64,000 nucleotides of DNA from an uncultured Polaribacter sp. GTDB taxonomy: Bacteria; Bacteroidota; Bacteroidia; Flavobacteriales; Flavobacteriaceae. The translations under genes were made by a program, and so were the position numbers. Positions 8,221 to 17,521 of the stretch are shown here, piece after piece. The notes under the pieces are model-generated. The model worked only from the letters and a program-made list of their open reading frames with translations. It did no database searches and had not been told where the DNA came from. Position 1 is the first letter of the stretch, and each line of letters starts with the position of its first letter. The stretch is taken from assembly GCA_913020555.1 (NCBI GenBank), contig CAJWAC010000001.1, positions 1 to 64,000 on the forward strand, given 5' to 3'.

Positions 8221-9919
8221 GTAAGATCCAAGGTTCTGCTCCTGCCGCCGTCTTTACCTCGTACATACCAGAACCACCATTAGAACCTTGATTCCATAAC
8301 CAAATTTGCGTTTGATCTAAATTGCTACTAGTAGCTGCTCCCAAAAAAGTAGCACTGTTGATATATGAAGTGAATGGATTTCCAATTAAATTAAACCCTG
8401 TAGTTAAAGAAGGGGTTTCAACATCAGTAGTATTTAACGTTCCTGTAAAAGAAATATCTCCTGTAGAAGCTAACTTAGTTGAATACCCTGTTCCACTCAC
8501 CAAAACATCAGATGAAGATGAAGTGAAATAACTCCAAGAATCACTTTCGTATTTAGCAAAACCTATTCTACTACTACCTCCAGTACCATTCGCAAAAGAA
8601 TTATTTGTTCTCATATCAGTCATGTCTTCACCAGCAACAGGACATGAAACTAAATACCAATTTGCAGTACCTAAGTTTCTGTTATATGTTACACTTCCAG
8701 AACCTGAATAATCTCCATTTACAATTAAAGAGCTACCGCTATTTAATGTTAGGCTTGCGTTTGCCGCAATATGTAAATTTCTGATAGATATGTTTTCAGT
8801 ATCTAGAATAGTTGGATAATTTGACTTGTCGTTGTATAGATTGATGTCAACATCACCAGAAGGTAATGTAGAATTACTCCAGTTACCTAAATCGGTCCAA
8901 TTTGTACTAGAATTACCGGTCCAATTTGTAGAAATTGTAGCTACAATGTTATCTATATAAATTTCTTCACCATCATCCAAATTATTGAATGCAAAACCCA
9001 ATTGAATTGATTTGTAATTGGTACCTGCTGTTTGAATAATACTTGATTTTGACAAGTTACTAAATGTACCTGAAATAGCATTTGTTCCCGTAAATTTTGT
9101 AGTTGTGACATTACTCTCATCAACAACTTTCCATCTTGGAGCAATATTTTCATCATCCCCATCTGTGCAGCCTACGCACTTAGCATCATATGTTAAACTA
9201 ACTTGAATACCACCAGGCAAAAAATCTCTAGCTGTATATATAAAATTCGTAAAAAGAACTTTCTGGGCTGATGTTCCAGAATATGCAACCTTTATTGATT
9301 TTGTCCCCTCGGTAACATGACTAGCATCTGTATTTGATGTTATTGAAACACCAGTAGTATTATTTAAATACCAAGAGTCTAATTCATTAAAATGTTCAAA
9401 ACTCGGATCAACAACAAAACCACTAATAGATGATTTTATAGATATTGAATCAAAAACTAGTGTTTGTCCATCAGGAGGGTTTGTACTATCATTTAATCTA
9501 ATTCCAATTCTAGTAATTTTTTGATTTGAATTTGGACTCACAGGTATTAATACTTTATAAGTGTCTGTTCCGATTGAGGCAGTAAAATTGGTTTTACCTG
9601 CAGTACTTCCAACTGTCTCTGTTCCCAAGTAGGTAAGTAATTGAAAAGAAGTAATTGAAGAATTGTTTGTCATAGTAAATTCAACGTAATGAAATTCAGT
9701 TCTATTTATCGATAAAACAGGAGAAACTATACCTCCATATGCGTTTACATTAGACCCTAATACTAGCTCGCCAGAGCTAACAGAGACATCTGTACCCTCT
9801 CCGGAAGCAATGTTATCCCATCCCTCAACATCTGAATCAAAAGAATAACTTATAGTTTGAGCTAAATGGGGGTTTAAAAAAAACAACAAAGAAATTACTA
9901 AAAAGTAAATTTTTTTCAT
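7433..9919 (-). CDS. T9SS-secreted protein with two CBM-like modules
   Basis: 828 residues with a signal peptide (1-20) and a T9SS sorting domain (about 745-828, ending NKKIILE). Residues 22-165 (starting SYSFDSDVEGWDNIASG) and 168-335 (SFEHFNELDSWYLNN) look like two beta-sandwich carbohydrate-binding modules; no glycosidase, lyase or esterase motif is visible. The spacer (from about 345, WTGNSSTNWTDLGNWSN) and tail match those of the GH5 protein. A non-catalytic, outward-facing glycan-binding protein is the simplest reading; in a locus without SusD it could help hold substrate at the cell surface, which is inference. A TAnnTTTG box (TAAATTTG on the minus strand, 9978-9985) lies 59 bases before the start. 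Confidence 0.85.
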   Translation of the reverse strand: MKKIYFLVISLLFFLNPHLAQTISYSFDSDVEGWDNIASGEGTDVSVSSGELVLGSNVNAYGGIVSPVLSINRTEFHYVEFTMTNNSSITSFQLLTYLGTETVGSTAGKTNFTASIGTDTYKVLIPVSPNSNQKITRIGIRLNDSTNPPDGQTLVFDSISIKSSISGFVVDPSFEHFNELDSWYLNNTTGVSITSNTDASHVTEGTKSIKVAYSGTSAQKVLFTNFIYTARDFLPGGIQVSLTYDAKCVGCTDGDDENIAPRWKVVDESNVTTTKFTGTNAISGTFSNLSKSSIIQTAGTNYKSIQLGFAFNNLDDGEEIYIDNIVATISTNWTGNSSTNWTDLGNWSNSTLPSGDVDINLYNDKSNYPTILDTENISIRNLHIAANASLTLNSGSSLIVNGDYSGSGSVTYNRNLGTANWYLVSCPVAGEDMTDMRTNNSFANGTGGSSRIGFAKYESDSWSYFTSSSSDVLVSGTGYSTKLASTGDISFTGTLNTTDVETPSLTTGFNLIGNPFTSYINSATFLGAATSSNLDQTQIWLWNQGSNGGSGMYEVKTAAGAEPWILPPGQGFFVKAISDGTVTFAESNQLNTGSTFQKTSKTDLKLLMNDGTNYRFFKIYYRDNASKGFDYGFEGETFGGIPNSLSVFTHLLEDNQGKNYQVQSLPNKDYETMVIPVGVIAAADKELTFTAEAMNLPADLKVFLEDRENGVITRLDEQNNNYKVALSEDLNGTGRFYLHTSNSALSAEDIALTGVRVFAPNKSTLRVSGINSANASVKIFSILGKKVLEKSFSSKGVSDINLPNLNTGVYIIQLNTEAGKLNKKIILE

Positions 9920-9977
9920 AATAATTAGATTTTAAAATAAATATCAAAAGTTTTATTCAATATAAGCTGAATAAGTT

Positions 9978-9985
9978 CAAATTTA
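9978..9985 (-). promoter_or_regulatory. Predicted -7 box of the CBM-protein gene
   Basis: The minus-strand sequence TAAATTTG fits the Bacteroidetes TAnnTTTG element. No good TTTG box is seen upstream; instead two CGATAT hexamers about 18 bases apart overlap that region (near 9993-10016), which could be an activator site. Confidence 0.4.
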
Positions 9986-10158
9986 CAACTCAACATATCG
10001 TTGGGATATAATATATCGACAAAAACCTATAAAAAATTGGTCAAACCATATTAATTCGTCGTTTAAAATACTTTTAATTTAAATATAATGACTTTTTAAT
10101 GAAAAAAATATAATCTATAATTCGATTTAATTAATTGCTCCTTTTCCAGTATAAATCT

Positions 10159-11049
10159 CTAGTAATTGTATTGTTTTTTTATGGTAGGTGTACCTGTTAA
10201 AAAATCTAATAGACTCAAAAACAAATCTATTTCATAAGTAGTTTCTATAAAATACTTTTTAGGAGGTTTTGCAAAAAATGCATGCCCAACATCTGGGTAT
10301 AATTTTAAATCGCAATTACTGCCAACAGCCTCCATTTTAGATTTATAGTTTTCTACCGTGCTTACAGGTATTAGTTTATCTTTTGTACCTATTAGAATAA
10401 TGGTTGGTGGTGCTCCTTTTGTAATATTGTCTATGGGGGATATCTCTTTATATCTTTCTTTAAATCTGTTATAACCAAAAGAACCAGGACCATTATCTAT
10501 AACCGGGTTTAGCAGAGCTAATGCATTAGGAATACTGCTTATTTCTAAATTTTCGTCTGGATTATCTAACCCAATAATATTACCACAAGCAGCTGCCAAG
10601 TGGCCTCCTGCAGAACCACCTCCTGCAGCAATTTTATTTGGATTGATGTTTAATTTAATTGCATTTTCTCTTACATATCGTATGGCAGATTTTGCATCTT
10701 CTACTGCTTCAAAAGGGGTGGTATTGTGTTTGTTTTTAATTCTATATTCCGCAGAAATTGCTATTAAACCTCTAGAAGCAAAATACATGGCTTGTCTTTT
10801 AAACATGTCAGGGTTTCCTTTATTCCATCCTCCTCCATGAAAAAAAACGATACAATTGTATATTTTTTTTGTGCTAAAATTTAATGGCTTGTATAGGTAT
10901 AATTTTAATTCTGTCGTGTCAATTATTTTATAAACTATCTTTTCAGGAGAAATTAAAATCCTTTTATTTTGACTAAAACCCCTATTTGTAAAAAGTAAGC
11001 ATAAAATAATTAGTTTAAATAAAAGTTGCTTTAAGAATTGGACTGTCAT
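10159..11049 (-). CDS. Exported alpha/beta-hydrolase, probable carbohydrate acetylesterase
   Basis: 296 residues with a signal peptide (to about residue 27, FSQ). It is an esterase of the HSL/BD-FAE type: the oxyanion motif HGGGW near residues 71-75, nucleophile Ser146 in GGGSAGGH, an Asp in IGTKDKLIPV and a His in DVGHAFF complete the expected triad. Such enzymes remove acetyl groups from xylan and other glycans. It is the last gene of a six-gene minus-strand operon and overlaps the upstream sulfatase by one base. Acetylxylan esterase activity is inferred from the GH10 and GH3 neighbours; the fold and triad are seen directly. Confidence 0.85.
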   Translation of the reverse strand: MTVQFLKQLLFKLIILCLLFTNRGFSQNKRILISPEKIVYKIIDTTELKLYLYKPLNFSTKKIYNCIVFFHGGGWNKGNPDMFKRQAMYFASRGLIAISAEYRIKNKHNTTPFEAVEDAKSAIRYVRENAIKLNINPNKIAAGGGSAGGHLAAACGNIIGLDNPDENLEISSIPNALALLNPVIDNGPGSFGYNRFKERYKEISPIDNITKGAPPTIILIGTKDKLIPVSTVENYKSKMEAVGSNCDLKLYPDVGHAFFAKPPKKYFIETTYEIDLFLSLLDFLTGTPTIKKQYNY

Positions 11050-12677
11050 TATTCTTGTTTTTTACTTAGAATTTGCTGTACAGATTCTTCATCTTTAATA
11101 TTGTCTACAATTCTCCCAAAATCAGTATCTGTAATTTTTCTAAAATCTGCCAAACTTTTATCATTTTCGTATGTAACCATCAACTGTTTTAATTGTGATT
11201 TTAAATCTATAATTATAGGTTGATAAGACGCATCATTTATAATATTATGCATTTGTTGTGGATCTTTTTCTAAATCATACAATTCCCAAACATCTATATT
11301 ATAATAAAAATGAGCAAGTGTAAATTTTTGTGTTCTTATCCCATAATGAGGCTGTACGTGATGCCAAAAAGGAAATTCGTAGTAATGGTAATACATAGCT
11401 TCTTGCCAATCTTTTGGAGTATTGCCTTCTAAAATTTTCACAAAACTATTGCCTTGCATTTTTTGATTTGTTTTTATGCCTGCAAGCTCTAATAATGTTG
11501 GTGCAAAATCAATATTAGTTATAATATCTTCATTTACACTTCCAGGCTTAATTTTCTTAGGATATTTTACCATAAATGGCATTCTTAAGGATTCTTCGTA
11601 AATAAATCTTTTATCAAAAAAACCATGATCTCCTAAATAAAAACCTTGATCTGAAGTAATTACAATAACCGTATTTTCTTCTAAATTATTTTCTTTTAAA
11701 TATTTTAAAACTCTACCAATATTATCATCAACAGATTTTACACAAGCCAAATAATCTTTGATATAATTTTGATATCTCCATTTTTTGCCTTCTTCATCAC
11801 TCATATTTTCTGGCTGTACAATTTCTCCTTCTTTAGCACCATAAAAGTCCCACTTAATGGTTTCTCTGCCCTTTTTAATACTTTTAGGTCTTTCCAGCTT
11901 CATATCTCTTCTGCTAAAATATTCCATTGTCATTTCTGTATCTCCAGCAGTTTTTTCTCTTCCTTTGTAATTGTCATTAAAAGTTGATGGATAAGGCATT
12001 TCTATATCTTCCCAGAGCGTTTCATATTTCTGATCTGGTTGCCAAGGTCTATGAGGAGCTTTGTATTGTAAGACTAACATAAAAGGAGATTTAGTCTCTT
12101 TTGCCGTATCTAGCCAAGACAATGCGAAATTGGTACTTAGGTTGGTAGCGTAACCTGTTTCTTTTACATCATTCCCATTATCATTGTATACAGGATTCCA
12201 GTAATGCCCCTGTTGCCCAGCTGAATTGTGATATTTAAAGCTATCAAAACCAACAGGTTCTGTTCCTAAATGCCATTTACCAAACAAACCTGTTTTGTAT
12301 CCATTTTTTTGAAATTCTTGTGGGAATGTCCATTGTGAAGCATCAAATTTACCTCCGCTTTCATTTTTATAATAACCATTTATATTGCTGTAGTTACCAG
12401 TTAAAATAGCAGCTCTGCTTGGACCACAAATGGAGTTTGTTACCAAAACATCTTGAAACAACATGCCTTCTTTGGCAACTTTATCAATATTAGGTGTAGG
12501 CGCTAAATCCTTGTAAATTCCTCCATAAGCACTAATTGCTTGCGTGGTTAAATCATCTGCCATAATATATATGATATTAGGCTTCTCTAATACTTCTTTC
12601 TGTTTCTCTGTTTTGCAAGATGATAGACAAAGTATAGAAAGTATACTTGTGCATGCTATTTTTGTAAGTGTCCTCAT
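11049..12677 (-). CDS. Sulfatase, S1 family (N-acetylglucosamine-6-sulfatase-like), lipoprotein
   Basis: 542 residues. Lipoprotein signal with LSSC, Cys21. The S1 sulfatase signature CGPSR puts the formylglycine-forming Cys at residue 84; metal ligands are in IMADDL (residues 38-43) and in the TSDQGFYLGDHG segment of the C-terminal half. The architecture, with GKWHLG and APHRPWQPD, resembles the GlcNAc-6-sulfatase-like branch of S1. The Cys-type active site requires a formylglycine-generating enzyme encoded elsewhere. The substrate is probably a sulfate ester on the same polysaccharide attacked by the xylanases; sugar and position cannot be deduced. The gene follows the upstream sulfatase by five bases and overlaps the esterase by one. 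Confidence 0.93.
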   Translation of the reverse strand: MRTLTKIACTSILSILCLSSCKTEKQKEVLEKPNIIYIMADDLTTQAISAYGGIYKDLAPTPNIDKVAKEGMLFQDVLVTNSICGPSRAAILTGNYSNINGYYKNESGGKFDASQWTFPQEFQKNGYKTGLFGKWHLGTEPVGFDSFKYHNSAGQQGHYWNPVYNDNGNDVKETGYATNLSTNFALSWLDTAKETKSPFMLVLQYKAPHRPWQPDQKYETLWEDIEMPYPSTFNDNYKGREKTAGDTEMTMEYFSRRDMKLERPKSIKKGRETIKWDFYGAKEGEIVQPENMSDEEGKKWRYQNYIKDYLACVKSVDDNIGRVLKYLKENNLEENTVIVITSDQGFYLGDHGFFDKRFIYEESLRMPFMVKYPKKIKPGSVNEDIITNIDFAPTLLELAGIKTNQKMQGNSFVKILEGNTPKDWQEAMYYHYYEFPFWHHVQPHYGIRTQKFTLAHFYYNIDVWELYDLEKDPQQMHNIINDASYQPIIIDLKSQLKQLMVTYENDKSLADFRKITDTDFGRIVDNIKDEESVQQILSKKQE

Positions 12678-12682
12678 AATAA

Positions 12683-14086
12683 TTACTTATTATTAATTTT
12701 TTGGTTTAAAAGTATACTCAAACTATCTACAGTTTTTTTGTAGGCTGCTTTTTCCGCTAAATTGTTGTTCTCATTAGGGTCTAAATGATGATCATACAAC
12801 ATTCTGGCAAGTGTTTTAGATTTCTTTTGCCATTCTGTGTATGCATATTTTTCGGTAATTAAAGTTTCTCCTTTTTGATATCTAGCAAAAGCATTATTTT
12901 TAAAAGATTTTGAAGGATTGTTTAAAGCATTCACTAAAGAGTTTCCTTCTAAATGTGAAGGTTTGCTGATGTTTGTTAAATCACAAATTGTAGGATACAA
13001 ATCAACTAGCTCTGCAATTGAATTGGTTTTTTTATTAATTTTATTATTTGGAGCACTTATAATTAAAGGTACATTAAGTGCAACATTAAAATTACTATGT
13101 TTTGCCCATAAACTGTGTTCCATTAAACTCCAACCATGGTCACCCACTAAAATAACGACGGTGTTATTTTTAAGTTTTAAATCTTCTAAGCTTTTTAATA
13201 ATTTGCCTATTTGAGCGTCTACGTAACTCACAGAGGCATAATAACCATGAATTAGTGTTTTTGCCATTTCATGGGAAACCTGTCCTTTTTTAGGAATATC
13301 TTTGTAATAACGTAACTCCCCCCAATTGTGTTTTGCCCAATTCGGAGCAGATTCTGGGAATGTATTATTTTCAGGAAGCTTAATATCTTCTCTATTGTAT
13401 AAATCCCAATATTTTTTTGGCGCATTAAAAGGCAAGTGTGGTTTTACAAAACCCACAGCAAGAAAAAATGGCTTGCCATTTTCTTTTAACTTTTTTAAAT
13501 CTTCAATTGATTTTTTTGCAGTTTTACCATCATTATATGCGTCATCAGCTACATCAATATTTTCATAAGCATAGCCATGTACTCCATTTTTTTCTAATGA
13601 GATATTTTCTTCAGACAGATAGTTTCTCCATCCTTTTTTATATGGATACCATTCTTCATCCCACTCCTCAATATCATATTTTAAATGGGTTATTTTATTA
13701 TTACTTATAGTAGTGTAACCGTTATTTTTTAAATGCTCAACAAGTGTTAAGGTTTCAGGGGTTTCTTTTTTAATGCTAGCATTGTATCTTAAAAATTGAT
13801 TTTTAGTAGGTCTTAAACCAGTTAATAAACTCGCTCTAGAAGCTCCGCAAACAGGAACATTGCAATATGCTTTGTTAAAAACAACACCTGATTTTGCCAA
13901 CATCTCAATATTAGGATTTACAATCTGTTGTTGCCCATAAATACTTAGTTGTGGCCGTAAATCATCCACCATTATAAAAAGAACATTCTTTTTTATTGAT
14001 GGATTTAACATCACTTTTTCTTTGGTTGATTTACAACCGATTAAGAACATCATAAATCCAGAAAACAAGAGCTTGTAATAATTCAT
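12683..14086 (-). CDS. Sulfatase, S1 family (iduronate-2-sulfatase-like), lipoprotein
   Basis: 467 residues. Lipoprotein signal with LIGC, Cys18. The active-site signature is CGASR with the modified Cys at residue 80; metal ligands are in IMVDDL near residue 40 and in VGDHGWSLMEHSLW in the C-terminal half. VGFVKPHLPFNAP and YHGYYASVSYVDAQIG-like segments are those of the iduronate-2-sulfatase type of S1 enzymes. It is shorter than the 625-residue paralogue at 17522-19399 because it has no C-terminal tail. It abuts the GH3 gene upstream with no intergenic base, which argues for one transcript. The substrate is inferred from context only. Confidence 0.92.
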   Translation of the reverse strand: MNYYKLLFSGFMMFLIGCKSTKEKVMLNPSIKKNVLFIMVDDLRPQLSIYGQQQIVNPNIEMLAKSGVVFNKAYCNVPVCGASRASLLTGLRPTKNQFLRYNASIKKETPETLTLVEHLKNNGYTTISNNKITHLKYDIEEWDEEWYPYKKGWRNYLSEENISLEKNGVHGYAYENIDVADDAYNDGKTAKKSIEDLKKLKENGKPFFLAVGFVKPHLPFNAPKKYWDLYNREDIKLPENNTFPESAPNWAKHNWGELRYYKDIPKKGQVSHEMAKTLIHGYYASVSYVDAQIGKLLKSLEDLKLKNNTVVILVGDHGWSLMEHSLWAKHSNFNVALNVPLIISAPNNKINKKTNSIAELVDLYPTICDLTNISKPSHLEGNSLVNALNNPSKSFKNNAFARYQKGETLITEKYAYTEWQKKSKTLARMLYDHHLDPNENNNLAEKAAYKKTVDSLSILLNQKINNK

Positions 14087-16411
14087 TTAAAGATCAATTC
14101 TATTTTTAACGGTTAATATTTTGGTTTGCAAATCTTTATTTGCTGAAGAACTTCCTGTCATGATTATAAATTCTCCAGGTTCTACACAATAGTTCATTTG
14201 TATATCATAAAAAGCCAAGCTTTTACTATCTATAGAAAAATCAATAGTTTTAGTTTCACCAACTTTTAAAAGAACTCTTTTGTATCCTTTTAGCTCTTTT
14301 ACGGGTCTTGTTGCAGAGCTTACCTTATCTCTTATATATAGCTGTACAACCTCTTCTCCATCTAATTTACCAACATTGGTAACATCTACAGAAACCTTTA
14401 TTGTATTGTTTGTTACTAATGTATCTTTTGATAACTTAGGTTCTCCATATTTGAATTTTGTATAACTTAATCCATAACCAAATGGATATAAAGGCTTATT
14501 TTTTTCATCTAAATATCTATGGAAATTTATAGAAGGTTTGTGATTATAAATCATTCTTAATTGCCCCACACTTCTTGCCACCGTTAATGGTAATTTTCCA
14601 CTTGGATTTACATCACCAAATAAAATTTGAGCTAGAGCTGTGCCACCTAAATTACCGGGTTCCCATGTTTCTAAAATTGCTGCAACATTTTCTTGTAACC
14701 AAGGTTCTGAAATTGGTTTTCCGTTAACCAAAACCACAATTACTGGTGTACCCGTATTGTGAATAGCTTTAACAAGTTGTAATTGTTTACCTGCTAGATT
14801 AAGATTTGCACGCCCTTTGTTTTCTCCTGCGGTTTTATCTTTCCATTTGTAACGCATAGAATTATCTCCAACAACAACAACAGCATAATCAGCAATTTTT
14901 GCTTTTTGAGCAGCTTTTTGAATAGCTGAATCTTTTATATTTCTTATATTTTCTCCAGAATCAAAGAAATCTACTTCATATCCTTTTGTTTCTGATAAGT
15001 CTCTAATTCCTTCAAAAATTGTGTTTACATTTTCTTCGGGTTGTTTGGCGTGCCAATCTCCCAAAGTTGTTTGGTTATTTGCATTAGGGCCCGTTATAAA
15101 TAGCTTCTTTTTTGATGGATTAGTTTTTAGGGGTAAAATTCCATTATTTTTAAGTAAAACGATTCCTTTTTGAGCCGTTTCTAATGCTGTTTTTTGGTGT
15201 TCTTTTGTATTAATCTTTTCATTTATTTTTTCTAAATCAACAAAACGATTTTCAAATAATCCTAATTTAAATTTTGCAGTTAATATTTTTCTACACGATT
15301 GATCAATACGTTTTTCAGAAATTTTTCCATCGTTAACCGCCTTAATAATAGCCTGTACAAATTTTGGCCCATGCATATGCATATCCATACCAGCATCCAC
15401 AGATAAAAAAGAAGCTTCATTCATATCTTTTGCAACATGATGCAATGTTTCAATACGCTCTATATCAAGCCAATCACTTACATAAAAACCATTAAAACTC
15501 ATTTCATTTCTTAAAACATCAGTCATTAACCATTTGTTCATATGACATGGAATTCCGTTTAGTTCATTATGTGCTGCCATAATTGAAAAAACTCCAGCTT
15601 CTATTGCTTTTTGGTATGGAGGCAGATGAACTTCTCTTAACGTTCTTTGAGAAATATCAGCAGGCGCAGCATTTAATCCATTTATAGATTCACCACCAGC
15701 AATCATATGTTTAGCGCAAGCAATTACTTTTTCAGTTCCTGTAAAATCATTTTGTTGAAAACCTTCAATCATCGCTTTTCCTAAATTGCCTACTAAAAAA
15801 GGATCTTCTCCAAAAGTTTCACCAACTCTTCCCCATCTTGGATCTCTTAAAACATCAATATTTGGTGTGAAAGTCCAGTGAGATCCTGTTGCCCTCATTT
15901 CTTTTGCTGTTTGTTTAGCAACATCATATAAGAAACTATTTTGCCAGGTTGAGGCTAAACTTATTGGAGATGGATATACAGTTGTTCCTGAAACTAATGC
16001 ATTACCATGTATGGCGTCTATACCAATTAATAGGGGTATTTTTAGCGGAGATTGCAATGCTAATTCTTGCAAATAATTAGCTTCTTTTGCGGTTAAAACA
16101 TGCAGAAATGAACCTATTTTTCCTTCAATAGTTAATTTTGTTACATCATTAATGGATAAATCCTTGTAAAACCCTTGGGCGTCATTATTGGCTTTATCAT
16201 CATTTGGATTACCAGCTCGCATATGATCTAAACCTACAAACTGATTCATTTGAGAAACTTTCTCCTCTAATGACATCCTATTCATTAAATCTTTGATTCT
16301 TTTTTCAATAGGTTCTTTGGCGTCTAAATAAATTAAACTGTCCTTTTTTTCACTACAAGATGAAATGAGAATTAATAAAGCGAAAATGATTTTTGAAATT
16401 TTGGTGTTCAT
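14087..16411 (-). CDS. GH3 beta-glycosidase (beta-xylosidase/glucosidase), lipoprotein
   Basis: 774 residues, typical for a three-domain GH3 enzyme. Lipoprotein signal ISSCSE with Cys19. The N-terminal barrel shows LLIGIDAIHGN (near 128-138), RDPRWGRVGETFGEDP (near 189-204), KHMIAGG and the nucleophile Asp313 in FYVSDWLD. The alpha/beta sandwich (about 410-610) and a C-terminal fibronectin-like domain with ELKGYKRV follow. GH3 enzymes release single sugars from the non-reducing end of oligosaccharides; beside two GH10 genes and xylose isomerase, xylose is the likely product, although glucose cannot be excluded. As a lipoprotein it should act in the periplasm or at the outer membrane. Eight bases separate it from the GH10 gene. 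Confidence 0.93.
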   Translation of the reverse strand: MNTKISKIIFALLILISSCSEKKDSLIYLDAKEPIEKRIKDLMNRMSLEEKVSQMNQFVGLDHMRAGNPNDDKANNDAQGFYKDLSINDVTKLTIEGKIGSFLHVLTAKEANYLQELALQSPLKIPLLIGIDAIHGNALVSGTTVYPSPISLASTWQNSFLYDVAKQTAKEMRATGSHWTFTPNIDVLRDPRWGRVGETFGEDPFLVGNLGKAMIEGFQQNDFTGTEKVIACAKHMIAGGESINGLNAAPADISQRTLREVHLPPYQKAIEAGVFSIMAAHNELNGIPCHMNKWLMTDVLRNEMSFNGFYVSDWLDIERIETLHHVAKDMNEASFLSVDAGMDMHMHGPKFVQAIIKAVNDGKISEKRIDQSCRKILTAKFKLGLFENRFVDLEKINEKINTKEHQKTALETAQKGIVLLKNNGILPLKTNPSKKKLFITGPNANNQTTLGDWHAKQPEENVNTIFEGIRDLSETKGYEVDFFDSGENIRNIKDSAIQKAAQKAKIADYAVVVVGDNSMRYKWKDKTAGENKGRANLNLAGKQLQLVKAIHNTGTPVIVVLVNGKPISEPWLQENVAAILETWEPGNLGGTALAQILFGDVNPSGKLPLTVARSVGQLRMIYNHKPSINFHRYLDEKNKPLYPFGYGLSYTKFKYGEPKLSKDTLVTNNTIKVSVDVTNVGKLDGEEVVQLYIRDKVSSATRPVKELKGYKRVLLKVGETKTIDFSIDSKSLAFYDIQMNYCVEPGEFIIMTGSSSANKDLQTKILTVKNRIDL

Positions 16412-16419
16412 TTATAATT

Positions 16420-17511
16420 CTATTTTTTTAGAGCACTATAAATTACTTTATAAGCTGGATTTGGTTTGAAATCTTTATCATAAATTGAGTGGAATGCACC
16501 TAATTTGCCCCTTTTACTTCTTACTGATAAATCCCATAAATTTAGAGTAACCACTCCTGATTTTGACTTTTCCTCTAAAACATCAATAATTTTTTGATAG
16601 ACTTCTGCTTGTTTTTTAGAAGCTTCATTTAGTTTGCTCTCATCTTCAATAAAATAATCTAGCTCTGTGATATGGAATTCGAGTTCATTTTCATGAGCCC
16701 AATCAATTAATTTTGCTAATTTCTTAATTTGATTTTTGGTGTCGGTTACAAATGCTTCGGTTGTTTTACTGAGAAGAATATGTGCTTGCCACCCAATAGC
16801 GTCAACTCTTAAACCTTTAGAGCGAATATAAAGTATGGTTTTTTTAAGCTTATCCCACATTTTATCTTGCATTCCTCCATTTTGATTGTATACAAGTTTT
16901 ATATTAGGAGCATGTTTATTTGCAATTTCAAAAGCTTTAAGAATGTATTTAGGATAATCATTTTCATCTAAACCAATTTTTAACCAAGGGTTTTCCCATT
17001 TATCAGTTCCTGGTTTAGGGCCAAACCATTTCCCGTAAGGTAAAATAGTTTCATTAACAACATCCATCCATTTTACACTTTTTACGTTATTGATTTTTTT
17101 TGCAAAAGCAGTCGTAAATTCCACCATATTTTCAAGTAATTCTTCAGGTTTTCTGAAATCCTCTTTTGCCCACTTTGAAGCTTGCGGACTAATTGGACCA
17201 TGCAAACGAAGGATTAAATTATGTTTATTTGCAAAATTTATAAAGTCGTTTATTTGATTCCATTTCCAAACATTAGGTTTAGGGTGAATTCGACTTTGTT
17301 TCGCAGCATTTGCTGGGGTTAAATACTTAAAATCTTTTAAAAATAATTCTTCTTTTATTGTACCCAACTCGCGATAATTTAAAGTAGCACCAATAATCAA
17401 TTTTTTATCATCAACTACTTCGCTTTTGTTTTGAGCCATTATTAAAAATTGACTTGTTAAAAGAACAATTATCAAAGAACTTTTTAAAACTTTTCCCTTT
17501 ATTGATAGCAT
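16420..17511 (-). CDS. GH10 endo-beta-1,4-xylanase, exported
   Basis: 363 residues, a single GH10 barrel. Hydrophobic N-terminal signal to about residue 27 (LIMAQN). Acid/base Glu154 is in WMDVVNET and nucleophile Glu283 in FHITELD; LRLHGP (residues 101-106) holds the usual substrate-binding His, and IGWQAHILL matches the family's QxH segment. The ends correspond to a complete catalytic domain with no extra binding module or T9SS tail, so it is probably periplasmic. It sits between the GH3 and a sulfatase gene, ten and eight bases apart. It should cut internal xylosidic bonds, possibly in desulfated oligosaccharides. Confidence 0.93.
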   Translation of the reverse strand: MLSIKGKVLKSSLIIVLLTSQFLIMAQNKSEVVDDKKLIIGATLNYRELGTIKEELFLKDFKYLTPANAAKQSRIHPKPNVWKWNQINDFINFANKHNLILRLHGPISPQASKWAKEDFRKPEELLENMVEFTTAFAKKINNVKSVKWMDVVNETILPYGKWFGPKPGTDKWENPWLKIGLDENDYPKYILKAFEIANKHAPNIKLVYNQNGGMQDKMWDKLKKTILYIRSKGLRVDAIGWQAHILLSKTTEAFVTDTKNQIKKLAKLIDWAHENELEFHITELDYFIEDESKLNEASKKQAEVYQKIIDVLEEKSKSGVVTLNLWDLSVRSKRGKLGAFHSIYDKDFKPNPAYKVIYSALKK

Positions 17512-17521
17512 TTCTAATTCT

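Noticed and set aside
12918-13710. Long open frames opposite the sulfatase and other large genes
   Set aside because: They lie antisense to well-supported enzymes, have no start context or homology, and reflect AT-rich codon bias.
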